This document shows positions 12,010 to 21,297 of a DNA stretch of 53,453 bases, piece after piece. The stretch's first letter is position 1. Each line of letters begins with the position of its first letter. Under the pieces are notes generated by a model. The model made no database searches, was not told where the DNA came from, and worked only from the letters and a program-made list of their open reading frames with translations. Position numbers and translations under genes: made by a program. The stretch lies in contig PWLF01000193.1 in the NCBI GenBank assembly GCA_003559475.1, forward strand, positions 1-53,453. The letters are read 5' to 3'. The DNA comes from Bacteroidales bacterium (GTDB lineage: Bacteria > Bacteroidota > Bacteroidia > Bacteroidales > UBA7960).

Positions 12010-12549
12010 ATGAGACACAAGTTTACTAAAACATTTAATCTTAAGGGATTTAAATATTTAGGCATTTTTATAATAATGCTTTTTGCTTTTTCGGTTTCAA
12101 TAATTGTTTCAGCTCAGGAAGCTATACCGGCAACAGGCGGGGATGCTTCAGGTAGTGGTGGCTCAGTGAGTTATACTATTGGGCAAGTTTTTTATACAAC
12201 GTCAACCGGAACCGAAGGATCAGTTGCTCAAGGTGTACAACAACCTTATGAGATTTATGTTATTAGCTCAATTGAAGAAGTGTCGGAAATTGAACTAACT
12301 TTTTCTGCCTATCCTAATCCAACCAGAGATTTCTTACAGTTGGAAGTTGAATTAGAAAATCTTCAACTATTATCAGATGATAATATAAAATATCAGCTTT
12401 TTGATATGAATGGAAAGTTGATTAAATCTGACAAAGTTGAAGATAATCTTACGACTATTACCATGAATGAACTTAACCCCTCAACTTACTTTTTGAGGGT
12501 AATAAGTGGTAATAAGTATTTAAAAACATTTAGAATTATTAAAAATTAA
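12010..12549 (+). CDS. Small secreted protein with T9SS type A C-terminal sorting domain
   Basis: 179 aa; signal peptide, ATGGDASGSGGSVSYTIGQVFYTT module, C-terminal FSAYPNPTRDFLQLEVE...YFLRVISGNKYLKTFRIIKN. Confidence 0.85.
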   Translation: MRHKFTKTFNLKGFKYLGIFIIMLFAFSVSIIVSAQEAIPATGGDASGSGGSVSYTIGQVFYTTSTGTEGSVAQGVQQPYEIYVISSIEEVSEIELTFSAYPNPTRDFLQLEVELENLQLLSDDNIKYQLFDMNGKLIKSDKVEDNLTTITMNELNPSTYFLRVISGNKYLKTFRIIKN

Positions 12550-12679
12550 TAGTTCAATTATTGTCAATATTTTTTACTGATTTTGATTCTTAGTAATATT
12601 GACAGAACTGAATTATTTATAAATTAATATGTTGAAGTTATTATATATTTAAATTTTTATAAATTAAAAACATAAAACT

Positions 12680-15600
12680 ATGAAAAGAAAAAATTACAAA
12701 CTAAAAAATTTACTGCTACTTACATTAGCAAATATGTTAATGATTACATCAATTATTTCACAAGCTCCCGCAAAAATGAGCTATCAGGCTGTGATTAGAG
12801 ATAATTCAGATAATCTTATTACTGAACAAGAGATTGGTGTGCAAATTAGTATTTTGCAAGGTTCTGAAGTTGGGACAGCAGTTTTTGTTGAAACTCATAC
12901 TGCTACAACTAATAAAAACGGTTTGGTGACTCTTATGATTGGTGATGGAACTGTTCAGCAAGGTGAACTAGAAAATATAGATTGGCAGGATGGTCCTTAT
13001 GTTATAAAAACAGAGACTGATGTTGACGGAGGAACTAATTATACTATTACAAGTTCAAGTATGTTGCAGAGTGTTCCTTATGCTATGCATTCAACAACAG
13101 CAGAAATCTTAACAGGTGAGATAACAGAAATAGATCCGCTTTTTAATGCAAGCCCTGCAGCTGATATCGAAACCACAGATATTGACAATTGGAATGAAGC
13201 TCATGGCTGGGGCGACCATTCAACAGAAGGGTACTTGACAGACTATGTTGTTACAGAAGAAGATGTTACTCAACATGAAGATGCTCTTAGTATTACTGAA
13301 AGCCAAATTTCTGATTTGCAAAATTATCTTACTTCGGACGATTATCAGGACTTACACCTTGATGATGGTACAGGTATTTTAACAATTACTCATTTAACAG
13401 ATCCAACAGAAATTAATCTTACTCCTTTTCTTGGTGAAAATACTGATAACCAGCAGTTATCTATTGATGGCAATGAGTTAAGTATTGAAAGAGGAAATAC
13501 TGTTACACTTCCTGATGAGACAGATCCTTTATTCACAGCATCGCCAGCTTCAGGAATAGAAACAGAGGATATTGATAATTGGGATGAAGCTCATGGCTGG
13601 GGTGACCACTCAACAGAAGGATATTTGACAGAATATGATGAGACAGATCCTTTATTCACAGCATCGCCTGCTTCAGGAATAGAAACAGAGGATATTGATA
13701 ACTGGGATGAAGCTCATGGTTGGGGCGATCATTCAACAGAAGGATATTTGACAGAATATGATGAGACGGATCCTTTATTCACGGCATCGCCTGCTTCAGG
13801 AATAGAAACAGAGGATATTGATAACTGGGATGAAGCTCATGGTTGGGGCGATCATTCAACAGAAGGATATTTGACAGAATATGATGAGACAGACCCTTTG
13901 TTCACAGCATCGCCTGCTTCAGGAATTGAAACAGAAGATATTGATGACTGGAATATGGCATACAGTTGGGGAGATCATTCAGCACAAGGATATATAACAG
14001 ATTATGTTGTTACAGAAGGAGATGTTACTCAACATGAAGCTGCTATTAACATAACAGAAAGTCAAATTACTGATTTGCAGGATTATTTATTGGATATAAC
14101 GGATGAAGATATAGATGATTTAAATAATGTGAATATTTTTGATATTGAACATGGAGAGATTCTTGTATATGACGAATCAGAGAGTGAGTGGATTAATGCT
14201 TTATTATCTGATAAAGAAACGGACCCTTTGTTTACTGCATGGGATAGGTCAGAAGGTATTGAGATAACTGAAAGTCAAATCACTGACTTAGAGGATTATT
14301 ATTTAGCTTCTAACCCACAAAACTATATTACCAATTTAGATGAAACTGATCCTGTATTTTCAGCATCACCTGCTGCCGGTATTGAAGCAGCTCATATTAG
14401 TATCTGGAATCTTGCTTACAGTTGGGGCGACCATTCAGAAGAAGGATATATAACAGATTATGTTGTTACAGAAGGAGATGTTACTCAACATGAAGCTGCT
14501 ATTAACATAACTGAAAGTCAAATCACCGACTTTGGAACTTATTATTTAGCTTCTAACCCTGCGGGATATATTTCAAATGCAGAAGAGACTGACCCTCTTT
14601 TTAGTGCATCTGCTGCAGCAGGAATTATAGCTGCTGATATAGATAACTGGAATGATGCTTATGATTGGGGAGATCATTCAGCAGAGGGATATCTTACCGG
14701 TTTTACCGAAGCTGACCCCACGTGGTCAGGAGCTCCCAATTTAGTTGGAAGTATTGGTAGAATGGGAGATGTTGGTATTGGAACCGATGACCCTCAAGCT
14801 AAACTGGAAGTAAGGGATAATGATGCTCTTATACATGGTATTACTGTTGGTAGAGGAAGTGGGGATGATGACAGGAATACTGTTTTTGGAAATCAAGCTT
14901 TGGCAGATAATACGTCAGGAAATAACATTGTTGCGATAGGTCTTAATGCACTTAATAGGAATATAGATGGTGATATGAATACTGCAATTGGAGCTAGTGC
15001 ATTAGCTTTAAATGAAACTTCCAATTATAATACAGCTGTTGGTTATGCTGCTTTATATTATAATGTTTCAGGTACAGGTAATAATACTGCTGTTGGTAAT
15101 CGTGCTTTGAAGTTTAATCTATCAGGATCTAATAATACAGCCGTTGGTTATCATGCTCTTAGAAATAGTCTTGGTTTTCAAAATGTTGCTATTGGAAGCT
15201 ATGCTATGGATGAAGGTACAGGTAATTATGCTACAGCCGTTGGCTATCAATCGCTTGAGCGAGTTTCGGGAGCTTATAATTCCGCTTTTGGACATCGTGC
15301 TCTTCAAAATACTACTTCAGGAGAACATAATACAGCCGCTGGTCACAGAGCTCTTGCAGATAATACTACCGGTCAAGGAAACACTTCAGTTGGCTATGCC
15401 TCCGGAGTAAATAACAATGATATGGTAAATACTACATTTGTTGGTAAATGGGCTTATGCAGTTGATGCAGCAGGGATATCTAATTCGGGTTCCTTCGGAT
15501 ATAACTCCAGGGTGAATGCCAGTAATCAATTAAGATTTGGAAATTCTTCTGTTAATGATATTGGAGGCCATGCCGCATGGTCAAATCTTTCTGATGAAAG

Positions 15601-16045
15601 GTTTAAAAATAATGTTAGAGATGATGTAGCCGGTCTTGATTTTATTATGAAATTACGCCCTGTAACATACAACTTGGATGCTCATAAGCTTGCAGGTTTT
15701 CTTCAGGAAGATAGAAAAATTGATGAAGATGGAAATGTTCTTTACGAAAAGAGTCAAGTTGATATAAAAGCTAGAGATGAAAAATCTGCTGTTACACAAA
15801 CAGGATTTATTGCTCAGCAAGTTGAGAAAGCTGCAAATGAGGCAGGTTTTGATTTTAGCGGTATTGTTAAGCCTGAAAATGAAAAAAGTCATTATAGCTT
15901 AAGATATTCTGAATTTGTTGTACCAATGGTTAAAGCTATGCAAGAACAGCAAGCTATAATTGAACAACAACAGCAACAAATTAATGACTTGCAAAGACAA
16001 GTTAATGAAATGAGGACAAATAGTCAATTTGAATCAAGTAACTAA
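12680..16045 (+). CDS. Secreted tail-fibre-like protein with tandem repeats and C-terminal S74 intramolecular chaperone domain
   Basis: 1121 aa; repeated ETDPLFTASPASGIETEDIDNWDEAHGWGDHSTEGYLTEYD, repeated NTAVGYxAL motifs, C-terminal NLSDERFKNNVRDDVAGLDFIMKLRPVTYN...GFIAQQVE typical of Peptidase_S74, then coiled coil. Confidence 0.9.
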   Translation: MKRKNYKLKNLLLLTLANMLMITSIISQAPAKMSYQAVIRDNSDNLITEQEIGVQISILQGSEVGTAVFVETHTATTNKNGLVTLMIGDGTVQQGELENIDWQDGPYVIKTETDVDGGTNYTITSSSMLQSVPYAMHSTTAEILTGEITEIDPLFNASPAADIETTDIDNWNEAHGWGDHSTEGYLTDYVVTEEDVTQHEDALSITESQISDLQNYLTSDDYQDLHLDDGTGILTITHLTDPTEINLTPFLGENTDNQQLSIDGNELSIERGNTVTLPDETDPLFTASPASGIETEDIDNWDEAHGWGDHSTEGYLTEYDETDPLFTASPASGIETEDIDNWDEAHGWGDHSTEGYLTEYDETDPLFTASPASGIETEDIDNWDEAHGWGDHSTEGYLTEYDETDPLFTASPASGIETEDIDDWNMAYSWGDHSAQGYITDYVVTEGDVTQHEAAINITESQITDLQDYLLDITDEDIDDLNNVNIFDIEHGEILVYDESESEWINALLSDKETDPLFTAWDRSEGIEITESQITDLEDYYLASNPQNYITNLDETDPVFSASPAAGIEAAHISIWNLAYSWGDHSEEGYITDYVVTEGDVTQHEAAINITESQITDFGTYYLASNPAGYISNAEETDPLFSASAAAGIIAADIDNWNDAYDWGDHSAEGYLTGFTEADPTWSGAPNLVGSIGRMGDVGIGTDDPQAKLEVRDNDALIHGITVGRGSGDDDRNTVFGNQALADNTSGNNIVAIGLNALNRNIDGDMNTAIGASALALNETSNYNTAVGYAALYYNVSGTGNNTAVGNRALKFNLSGSNNTAVGYHALRNSLGFQNVAIGSYAMDEGTGNYATAVGYQSLERVSGAYNSAFGHRALQNTTSGEHNTAAGHRALADNTTGQGNTSVGYASGVNNNDMVNTTFVGKWAYAVDAAGISNSGSFGYNSRVNASNQLRFGNSSVNDIGGHAAWSNLSDERFKNNVRDDVAGLDFIMKLRPVTYNLDAHKLAGFLQEDRKIDEDGNVLYEKSQVDIKARDEKSAVTQTGFIAQQVEKAANEAGFDFSGIVKPENEKSHYSLRYSEFVVPMVKAMQEQQAIIEQQQQQINDLQRQVNEMRTNSQFESSN
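13514..14005 (+). repeat. Four tandem 123-bp (41-aa) repeat units in the S74 protein gene; the fourth is diverged in its 3' half
   Basis: Units start GATGAGAC at 13514, 13637, 13760 and 13883, exactly 123 bp apart; diverged copies of the same peptide lie upstream near 13130 and downstream near 14340 and 14590. Confidence 0.93.
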
Positions 16046-16093
16046 AAAATTTTTTTTAACTTAAATTTATTGTTTAACTAAATATAATTAATT

Positions 16094-19000
16094 ATGAGAA
16101 GATTTAAAGTATTTTTATCCGTTTTTTTATTACTTTTTGCAATTAATGCACAATCTAATGATGAAGTAATAAAGTTAACTTTTAGTGCAACTTATGATGG
16201 AGAATGGACTCCTTTGGACAGGGTTTTACTGGAAAACTTGTCCCAAGGGGGAGAATATACCATTTTTTATCCCGATACAGTAATGGAATTGCCGACTCAT
16301 ACCGGTATTGGAGATATTCATGGAGAATATAAAAATCTGTATGTGTCGCAAAACTATCCAAACCCTTTCTCAAAAAAAACAAATATTAATGTGGGAGTGG
16401 TTGAGAAAGATGATTTTACAATTAATATTTATGACGTTGCAGGTAGAGAATTAGCAACTTATGAAGTAGAATTAGAACCGAATCTTCATAATTTCACATT
16501 TTATGCTTGTAGTGAGCAGATGTATATATTAACTGTAAAATCTAAAAAACACCTGGAAAAACAATTGATGATACAAACAGGTCCGGGTGGAGATAATTCA
16601 AAGATTGTTTATAACGGAACTGTCGCGAGAACAGAAAGCGGAGAACAATCATCAAAGACTTTCCCTTTCAAACCCGGAGATGTTTTAAGATTTACCGGAT
16701 ATAAAGGAGAGCAAAGTGAAGAGAAAGTTGACACACCAAATAAAGATACTGAATATACTTTTAAATTTAAGAGTTGTGAGCCTAATGCTCCTGTTGCAAA
16801 AGTTGCTTCAGATATTCAGGGTGATTCGTTTAAGGCAAACTGGAATTCTGTAACTGCTGACCCTGCTGTTACCAAGTATCTCCTTGATGTATCAGAGGAT
16901 GATGACTTTAGTACCTATATCTATGAACAAGAAGATGTTGGAAATAATACAGAATATACAGTTTCAGGATTGGATACTGAAACAGAATATTATTACAGAG
17001 TTTATGCTGTAAATAATTGCGGGGAATCAAAATCTTCAAATGTTATTTCTGTTATGACAACAACAGGATGTGTAAAGCCTGATGCTCCTGTTGCTACAGC
17101 CGCAACAAATATTGAAGGTCTTGAGTTTACGGCAAATTGGGATGCAGTAACTTCTGATCCTGCAGTTACTCATTATTTATTAGATGTTTCAGAAGATAGT
17201 GATTTTAGTACTTTTATTCTTGAAAAAGAGAATGTGGGTGATGTTACAGACTATGTCGTAACAGGACTAACTACTGATACTGAATATTTTTACAGAGTAT
17301 TTGCAGTAAATAGTTGTGGACAGTCAGATGCATCAAATGAAATTTCAGTTACGACTATATGTCCGCTACCTGATGCACCTGTTGCTACAGAAGCTACATA
17401 TGTTGATGAAACTGAGTTTACGGCAAATTGGGATGCAGTAATATCTCTTCCCGCTGTTACTCATTACTTATTGGATGTTTCAGAAGATAGTGATTTTAGT
17501 ACTTATGTGCTTGAAAAAGAAGACGTTGGTGATGTTACAGAGTATGAGTTAACAGACTTGGATGAAGAAACTCAGTATTTCTATAGAGTCTTTGCAGTTA
17601 ATGAATGTGGTCAGTCTGATGCATCAAATGTTATTGATGTTGAAACAGCAGTATGTCCTACTCCTGATGAAGCTCCTATTGCTGATCCGGCTACGGATGT
17701 TAATGCTGATCAGTTTAAAGCAAACTGGCAAGAAGTGACTTTTGACCCTGAAATAACAAGCTATCTTATAGATGTTTCAACAGAAAGTGATTTTAGTAGC
17801 TATATTTATGAAAAAGAAAATGTCGGAGATGTTACTGAATATATTGTAACAGGATTAGATGCAGGCACTGAGTATTTTTATAGAGTATATGCTTTTAATA
17901 TGTGTGGAGAGTCTGATCCGTCTAATGAGATATCAGTTACTACAACATGCCCTGTGCCATCTGCTGTAAATGTAAAAGATGCTTCAGATATCGGCGTAGA
18001 TGAGTTTAGAGCAAACTGGCTTGCTGTAACTTCAAGTCCTGAAGTAACTCATTACTTATTAGATGTTTCATTAGAAGAAGATTTTGGTTCTTATGTTTAT
18101 GAAAATGTAAATGTTGGAAATAATACAGAATATCTTGTTGACGGACTAGATGCCGGGACGGAGTATTATTACAGAGTTTTTGCTGTTAACTCTTGTGGAG
18201 TATCAGATCCTTCAAAAGGTGTTTCTGTTGAAACTGTATGTCCTGTTCCGGGACAGCCTGTTGCTACAGATGCTACAGATATAGAAAATGATAGATTTAC
18301 GGCAAACTGGGAAGATGTTACTGCAGACCCGGCTGTAACACACTATTTATTGGATGTTACTACTGATAGTGAATTTGATGTATATAACAGAATTAATGTA
18401 GGAGATAATACAGAATATGTTGTTGAAGGACTAGATATCGGGACTGATTATTTTTACAGGGTTTTTGCTGTAAATAGTTGCGGGACATCTAAACCTTCAA
18501 TAGTTGTTGATGTTACTACTTTATGTGATGTTGTGCCTGATGCTCCTGTTGCACAAGATGCTACGGACATCGGAGCTGTTTCTTTTGTGGCAAACTGGGA
18601 TGCTGTAGTTTCTGTACCGGAAGTAACCGGTTATAATTTAAGAGTTAGGGAAGTCAAAGGTGGTACACCAACTATAGTATTTAACCAAAATGTAGGAAAT
18701 GTTACAGAATATAAAGTTGGGGATTTAAACCCGGATACTGATTATATTTATATTGTTATAGCAATTAACCCATGTGGTACATCTGATATATCAAATGAAA
18801 TAGATGTAACTACTTTGTGTCCTGAGCCGGATGCTCCTACTGCCAATGAAGCCGGAAAAATCGAAGCTACTTCTTTTGTGGCAAACTGGGATGCTGTAGT
18901 TTCTGTACCGGAAGTAACCGATTATAATTTAGTAGTTGTAAAAAATCCTAATGGAGTTCCTACACAAGTATTTAATTCCGATGTAGGGGATGTTACACAA

Positions 19001-20047
19001 TATGAAGTTGAGGATTTAGAACCGGGTACTGAATATGGATATATTGTAAGAGCAATTAACTCATGTGGTAACTCTACTTTTTCAGACCCGGAAATACTTG
19101 TAACTACTTTATGCCCTACTCCTGATGAACCAACAGCTAACCCTGCTTCTAATATCGAGTATAACTCATTTGTGGCAAACTGGGATGCAGTAGTTTCTGA
19201 ACCGGAAGTAACCGATTATAATTTAAGAGTTATAGAAGACCCTAATGGGACTCCTAAACAAATATTTAATTCCAATGTAGGGAATGTTACAGAATATATA
19301 GTTGATGGTTTAGATCCGGATACTGAATATGCATATGTTGTAAGAGCAATTAATCCATGTGGTAACTCTTCTTTTTCAAACCCGGAGATATATGTAACTA
19401 CTTTGGAAGATCCTTGTAATGATCCCTCCAGTGGAGATATAACTTTTACTTATAATGGCGAGGAAGTCACTTATGGTATAGTTAGAAGCGGTAACAGATG
19501 CTGGCTTGATAGAAACCTGGGAGCTTCACAAGTTGCAACAGCAATAGATGATGAAGATGCTTACGGAGATCTTTTCCAGTGGGGTAGAGAAGATGATGGT
19601 CATCAAGAAAGAGATTCTGATGAGACCTCTACTTTAGCTGATTCTGACCAGCCCGGTCATGATGAATTTATTAAAGCTGTTGATCATCCTAATGATTGGC
19701 GTGAAGGTAATAATGATAACAGATGGAATGCTGATCCTATGGTTAATAACCCTTGCCCTCTTAGCTGGGCTGTTCCTAGTGTAGAAGATTGGAATTATGA
19801 AGTGGACAGGTGGAGCAGTAATGATAGTGAAGGTGCTTTTAATTCACCTCTTAAACTAACAGCCGGAGGTTATCGTGGGGTTTTAGGTTCTGTTTCAGGT
19901 GAAGGAACATCAGGGGCTTACTGGAGTAGCTCAGTTTTGTCAACAGCATCTAATCGTTTATATTTTGATGATGATAGCTCTAATACTAATTCACAACATC
20001 GTGTACGTGGTTCTTCAGTTCGTTGTATTATGGATAAAAAGAAATAA
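16094..20047 (+). CDS. Secreted multi-fibronectin-type-III protein with C-terminal FISUMP (Fibrobacter succinogenes major paralogous) domain
   Basis: 1317 aa; signal peptide; nine repeats of the form PDAPVAT.AT.IE...F.ANWDAV...P.VTHYLLDVS...EY.V.GL...TEYFYRVFAVNSCG.S..S; C-terminus CWLDRNLGASQVA...WAVPSVEDW...LTAGGYR...GAYWSSS...RVRGSSVRCIMD. Confidence 0.88.
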   Translation: MRRFKVFLSVFLLLFAINAQSNDEVIKLTFSATYDGEWTPLDRVLLENLSQGGEYTIFYPDTVMELPTHTGIGDIHGEYKNLYVSQNYPNPFSKKTNINVGVVEKDDFTINIYDVAGRELATYEVELEPNLHNFTFYACSEQMYILTVKSKKHLEKQLMIQTGPGGDNSKIVYNGTVARTESGEQSSKTFPFKPGDVLRFTGYKGEQSEEKVDTPNKDTEYTFKFKSCEPNAPVAKVASDIQGDSFKANWNSVTADPAVTKYLLDVSEDDDFSTYIYEQEDVGNNTEYTVSGLDTETEYYYRVYAVNNCGESKSSNVISVMTTTGCVKPDAPVATAATNIEGLEFTANWDAVTSDPAVTHYLLDVSEDSDFSTFILEKENVGDVTDYVVTGLTTDTEYFYRVFAVNSCGQSDASNEISVTTICPLPDAPVATEATYVDETEFTANWDAVISLPAVTHYLLDVSEDSDFSTYVLEKEDVGDVTEYELTDLDEETQYFYRVFAVNECGQSDASNVIDVETAVCPTPDEAPIADPATDVNADQFKANWQEVTFDPEITSYLIDVSTESDFSSYIYEKENVGDVTEYIVTGLDAGTEYFYRVYAFNMCGESDPSNEISVTTTCPVPSAVNVKDASDIGVDEFRANWLAVTSSPEVTHYLLDVSLEEDFGSYVYENVNVGNNTEYLVDGLDAGTEYYYRVFAVNSCGVSDPSKGVSVETVCPVPGQPVATDATDIENDRFTANWEDVTADPAVTHYLLDVTTDSEFDVYNRINVGDNTEYVVEGLDIGTDYFYRVFAVNSCGTSKPSIVVDVTTLCDVVPDAPVAQDATDIGAVSFVANWDAVVSVPEVTGYNLRVREVKGGTPTIVFNQNVGNVTEYKVGDLNPDTDYIYIVIAINPCGTSDISNEIDVTTLCPEPDAPTANEAGKIEATSFVANWDAVVSVPEVTDYNLVVVKNPNGVPTQVFNSDVGDVTQYEVEDLEPGTEYGYIVRAINSCGNSTFSDPEILVTTLCPTPDEPTANPASNIEYNSFVANWDAVVSEPEVTDYNLRVIEDPNGTPKQIFNSNVGNVTEYIVDGLDPDTEYAYVVRAINPCGNSSFSNPEIYVTTLEDPCNDPSSGDITFTYNGEEVTYGIVRSGNRCWLDRNLGASQVATAIDDEDAYGDLFQWGREDDGHQERDSDETSTLADSDQPGHDEFIKAVDHPNDWREGNNDNRWNADPMVNNPCPLSWAVPSVEDWNYEVDRWSSNDSEGAFNSPLKLTAGGYRGVLGSVSGEGTSGAYWSSSVLSTASNRLYFDDDSSNTNSQHRVRGSSVRCIMDKKK
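16775..19410 (+). repeat. Array of nine FN3-type repeats within the 16094-20047 CDS
   Basis: Nine copies of the F.ANWDAV / T.Y.YRV.A.N.CG peptide pattern; the last three (YNLRV type) form a sub-family with about 50-bp exact DNA identity between copies 7 and 8. Confidence 0.88.
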
Positions 20048-20080
20048 GAATTACCGGAAATTAGATTAGGTAATAGTTTT

Positions 20081-20120
20081 AAAAAAGCTTTGGCTCAGAT
20101 TTCTGAGCCAAAGCTTTTTT
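20081..20120. terminator. Bidirectional intrinsic terminator between convergent genes
   Basis: Perfect 19-bp inverted repeat AAAAAAGCTTTGGCTCAGA-TT-TCTGAGCCAAAGCTTTTTT between the convergent CDSs 16094-20047(+) and 20197-21144(-). Confidence 0.92.
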
Positions 20121-20196
20121 TATAAATCAAGAAAAATTAAAATATAATGATTTATATAAATAATATTTTACGTATTGCAATATCTCCTTAATAATT

Positions 20197-21144
20197 CTAC
20201 TTAACTCTTAATAATGTCTTATATATACGAAACACTAATTTTAAAACTAATGGCATTCGGTTAATTATTAAAGTTTGATAGTTAAGTTTTTTACTTCCAA
20301 AACCTTTGTAAAAATAAGCTGTTCCCGGGTGGTTAGATCCCTCAAAGTCAAGAATTAGCGAACTGCCGGCATTGTTATTTATAAAATCATCAATTAAATG
20401 ATTCATGGCTCCGGTTTCTTTTGCCTTCTCATCAGATCCTGAAAATAAAAAAATAATTCGGTTATGGCTTTTAACTAGTATCATACCACCACAAATATTA
20501 TTTTTATCTGTGTAAACAGAATGTATAAAAGCAATACCTTTATGTATGCATGAATATGCAAGATGCTTTAAGTTATTATACTCCGAATCTTTTATGGTTT
20601 TTAGTTTCTTTCCCTTGTTGTCCCTGAATAAAGTAATTATTTGTTCAGGTCTGTCAGCATAAGTTATAAATAAGTCGCTCTTTTTTGCTTTTTTTATGTT
20701 TCTTTTATTGTTTGTTGAATAGTTATCTTTTATTTTATCATATTGTTCTGATAAATCTAATTCAAAAGTTTGATTGTCAATTATCTTAAATTTTTTATTT
20801 ATAGGTAATTCGTTTTGAGTATTAAAGTTATAATAAATAAACTTAAATTTTTCGGGAATGGATTCTATAAATTTATTTATAAGTTCAGTATCGGCTTTTT
20901 CTTTTGAAAAGACTCCCAACTGCTGAACAAAAGCAGGTTGATAAATATAGTTAATGCCAAATTTTTTTCGGCAAGGCAGTGGCATAACGGCTTGATAATC
21001 ATCTTTTACCAAAGCATCCCAGTAATGCGATGTTATATCAAGATACCATGAATATCCGTATATAATTCCATTATGAGCATTTTCTATGCATTTGTCCCAT
21101 TTTTCAAAATCAATTTCTTTATGCTTTAAGTATCGTATTGTCAT
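20197..21144 (-). CDS. FemAB/GNAT-like acyltransferase
   Basis: 315 aa; overall FemAB-like pattern (YGYSWYLDI, NTNNKRNIKKAKKS-like segment, GG(M)ILVKSHNRIIFLFSGSD, LDFEGSNHPGTAYFYKGFGS). Confidence 0.7.
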   Translation of the reverse strand: MTIRYLKHKEIDFEKWDKCIENAHNGIIYGYSWYLDITSHYWDALVKDDYQAVMPLPCRKKFGINYIYQPAFVQQLGVFSKEKADTELINKFIESIPEKFKFIYYNFNTQNELPINKKFKIIDNQTFELDLSEQYDKIKDNYSTNNKRNIKKAKKSDLFITYADRPEQIITLFRDNKGKKLKTIKDSEYNNLKHLAYSCIHKGIAFIHSVYTDKNNICGGMILVKSHNRIIFLFSGSDEKAKETGAMNHLIDDFINNNAGSSLILDFEGSNHPGTAYFYKGFGSKKLNYQTLIINRMPLVLKLVFRIYKTLLRVK

Positions 21145-21297
21145 AAATTATAATACTTTTGTTGAATATACTTTTTTGCAAAATAAAGGTTACTAAATAT
21201 GATTAGAATTATTTAGTTTTTTCTAAATGTGAAATTACTGAATTATTCCATAAATTTGCCTTTTATTTAAAAATATTAAAAGAATAATGCTTTATTA

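Noticed and set aside
12680-16045. Prophage or tailocin called from the tail-fibre-like S74 protein
   Set aside because: No neighbouring capsid, terminase, portal, sheath, lysis or integrase genes; the flanks are secreted T9SS/FN3 proteins, and S74 domains are common in Bacteroidetes surface proteins.
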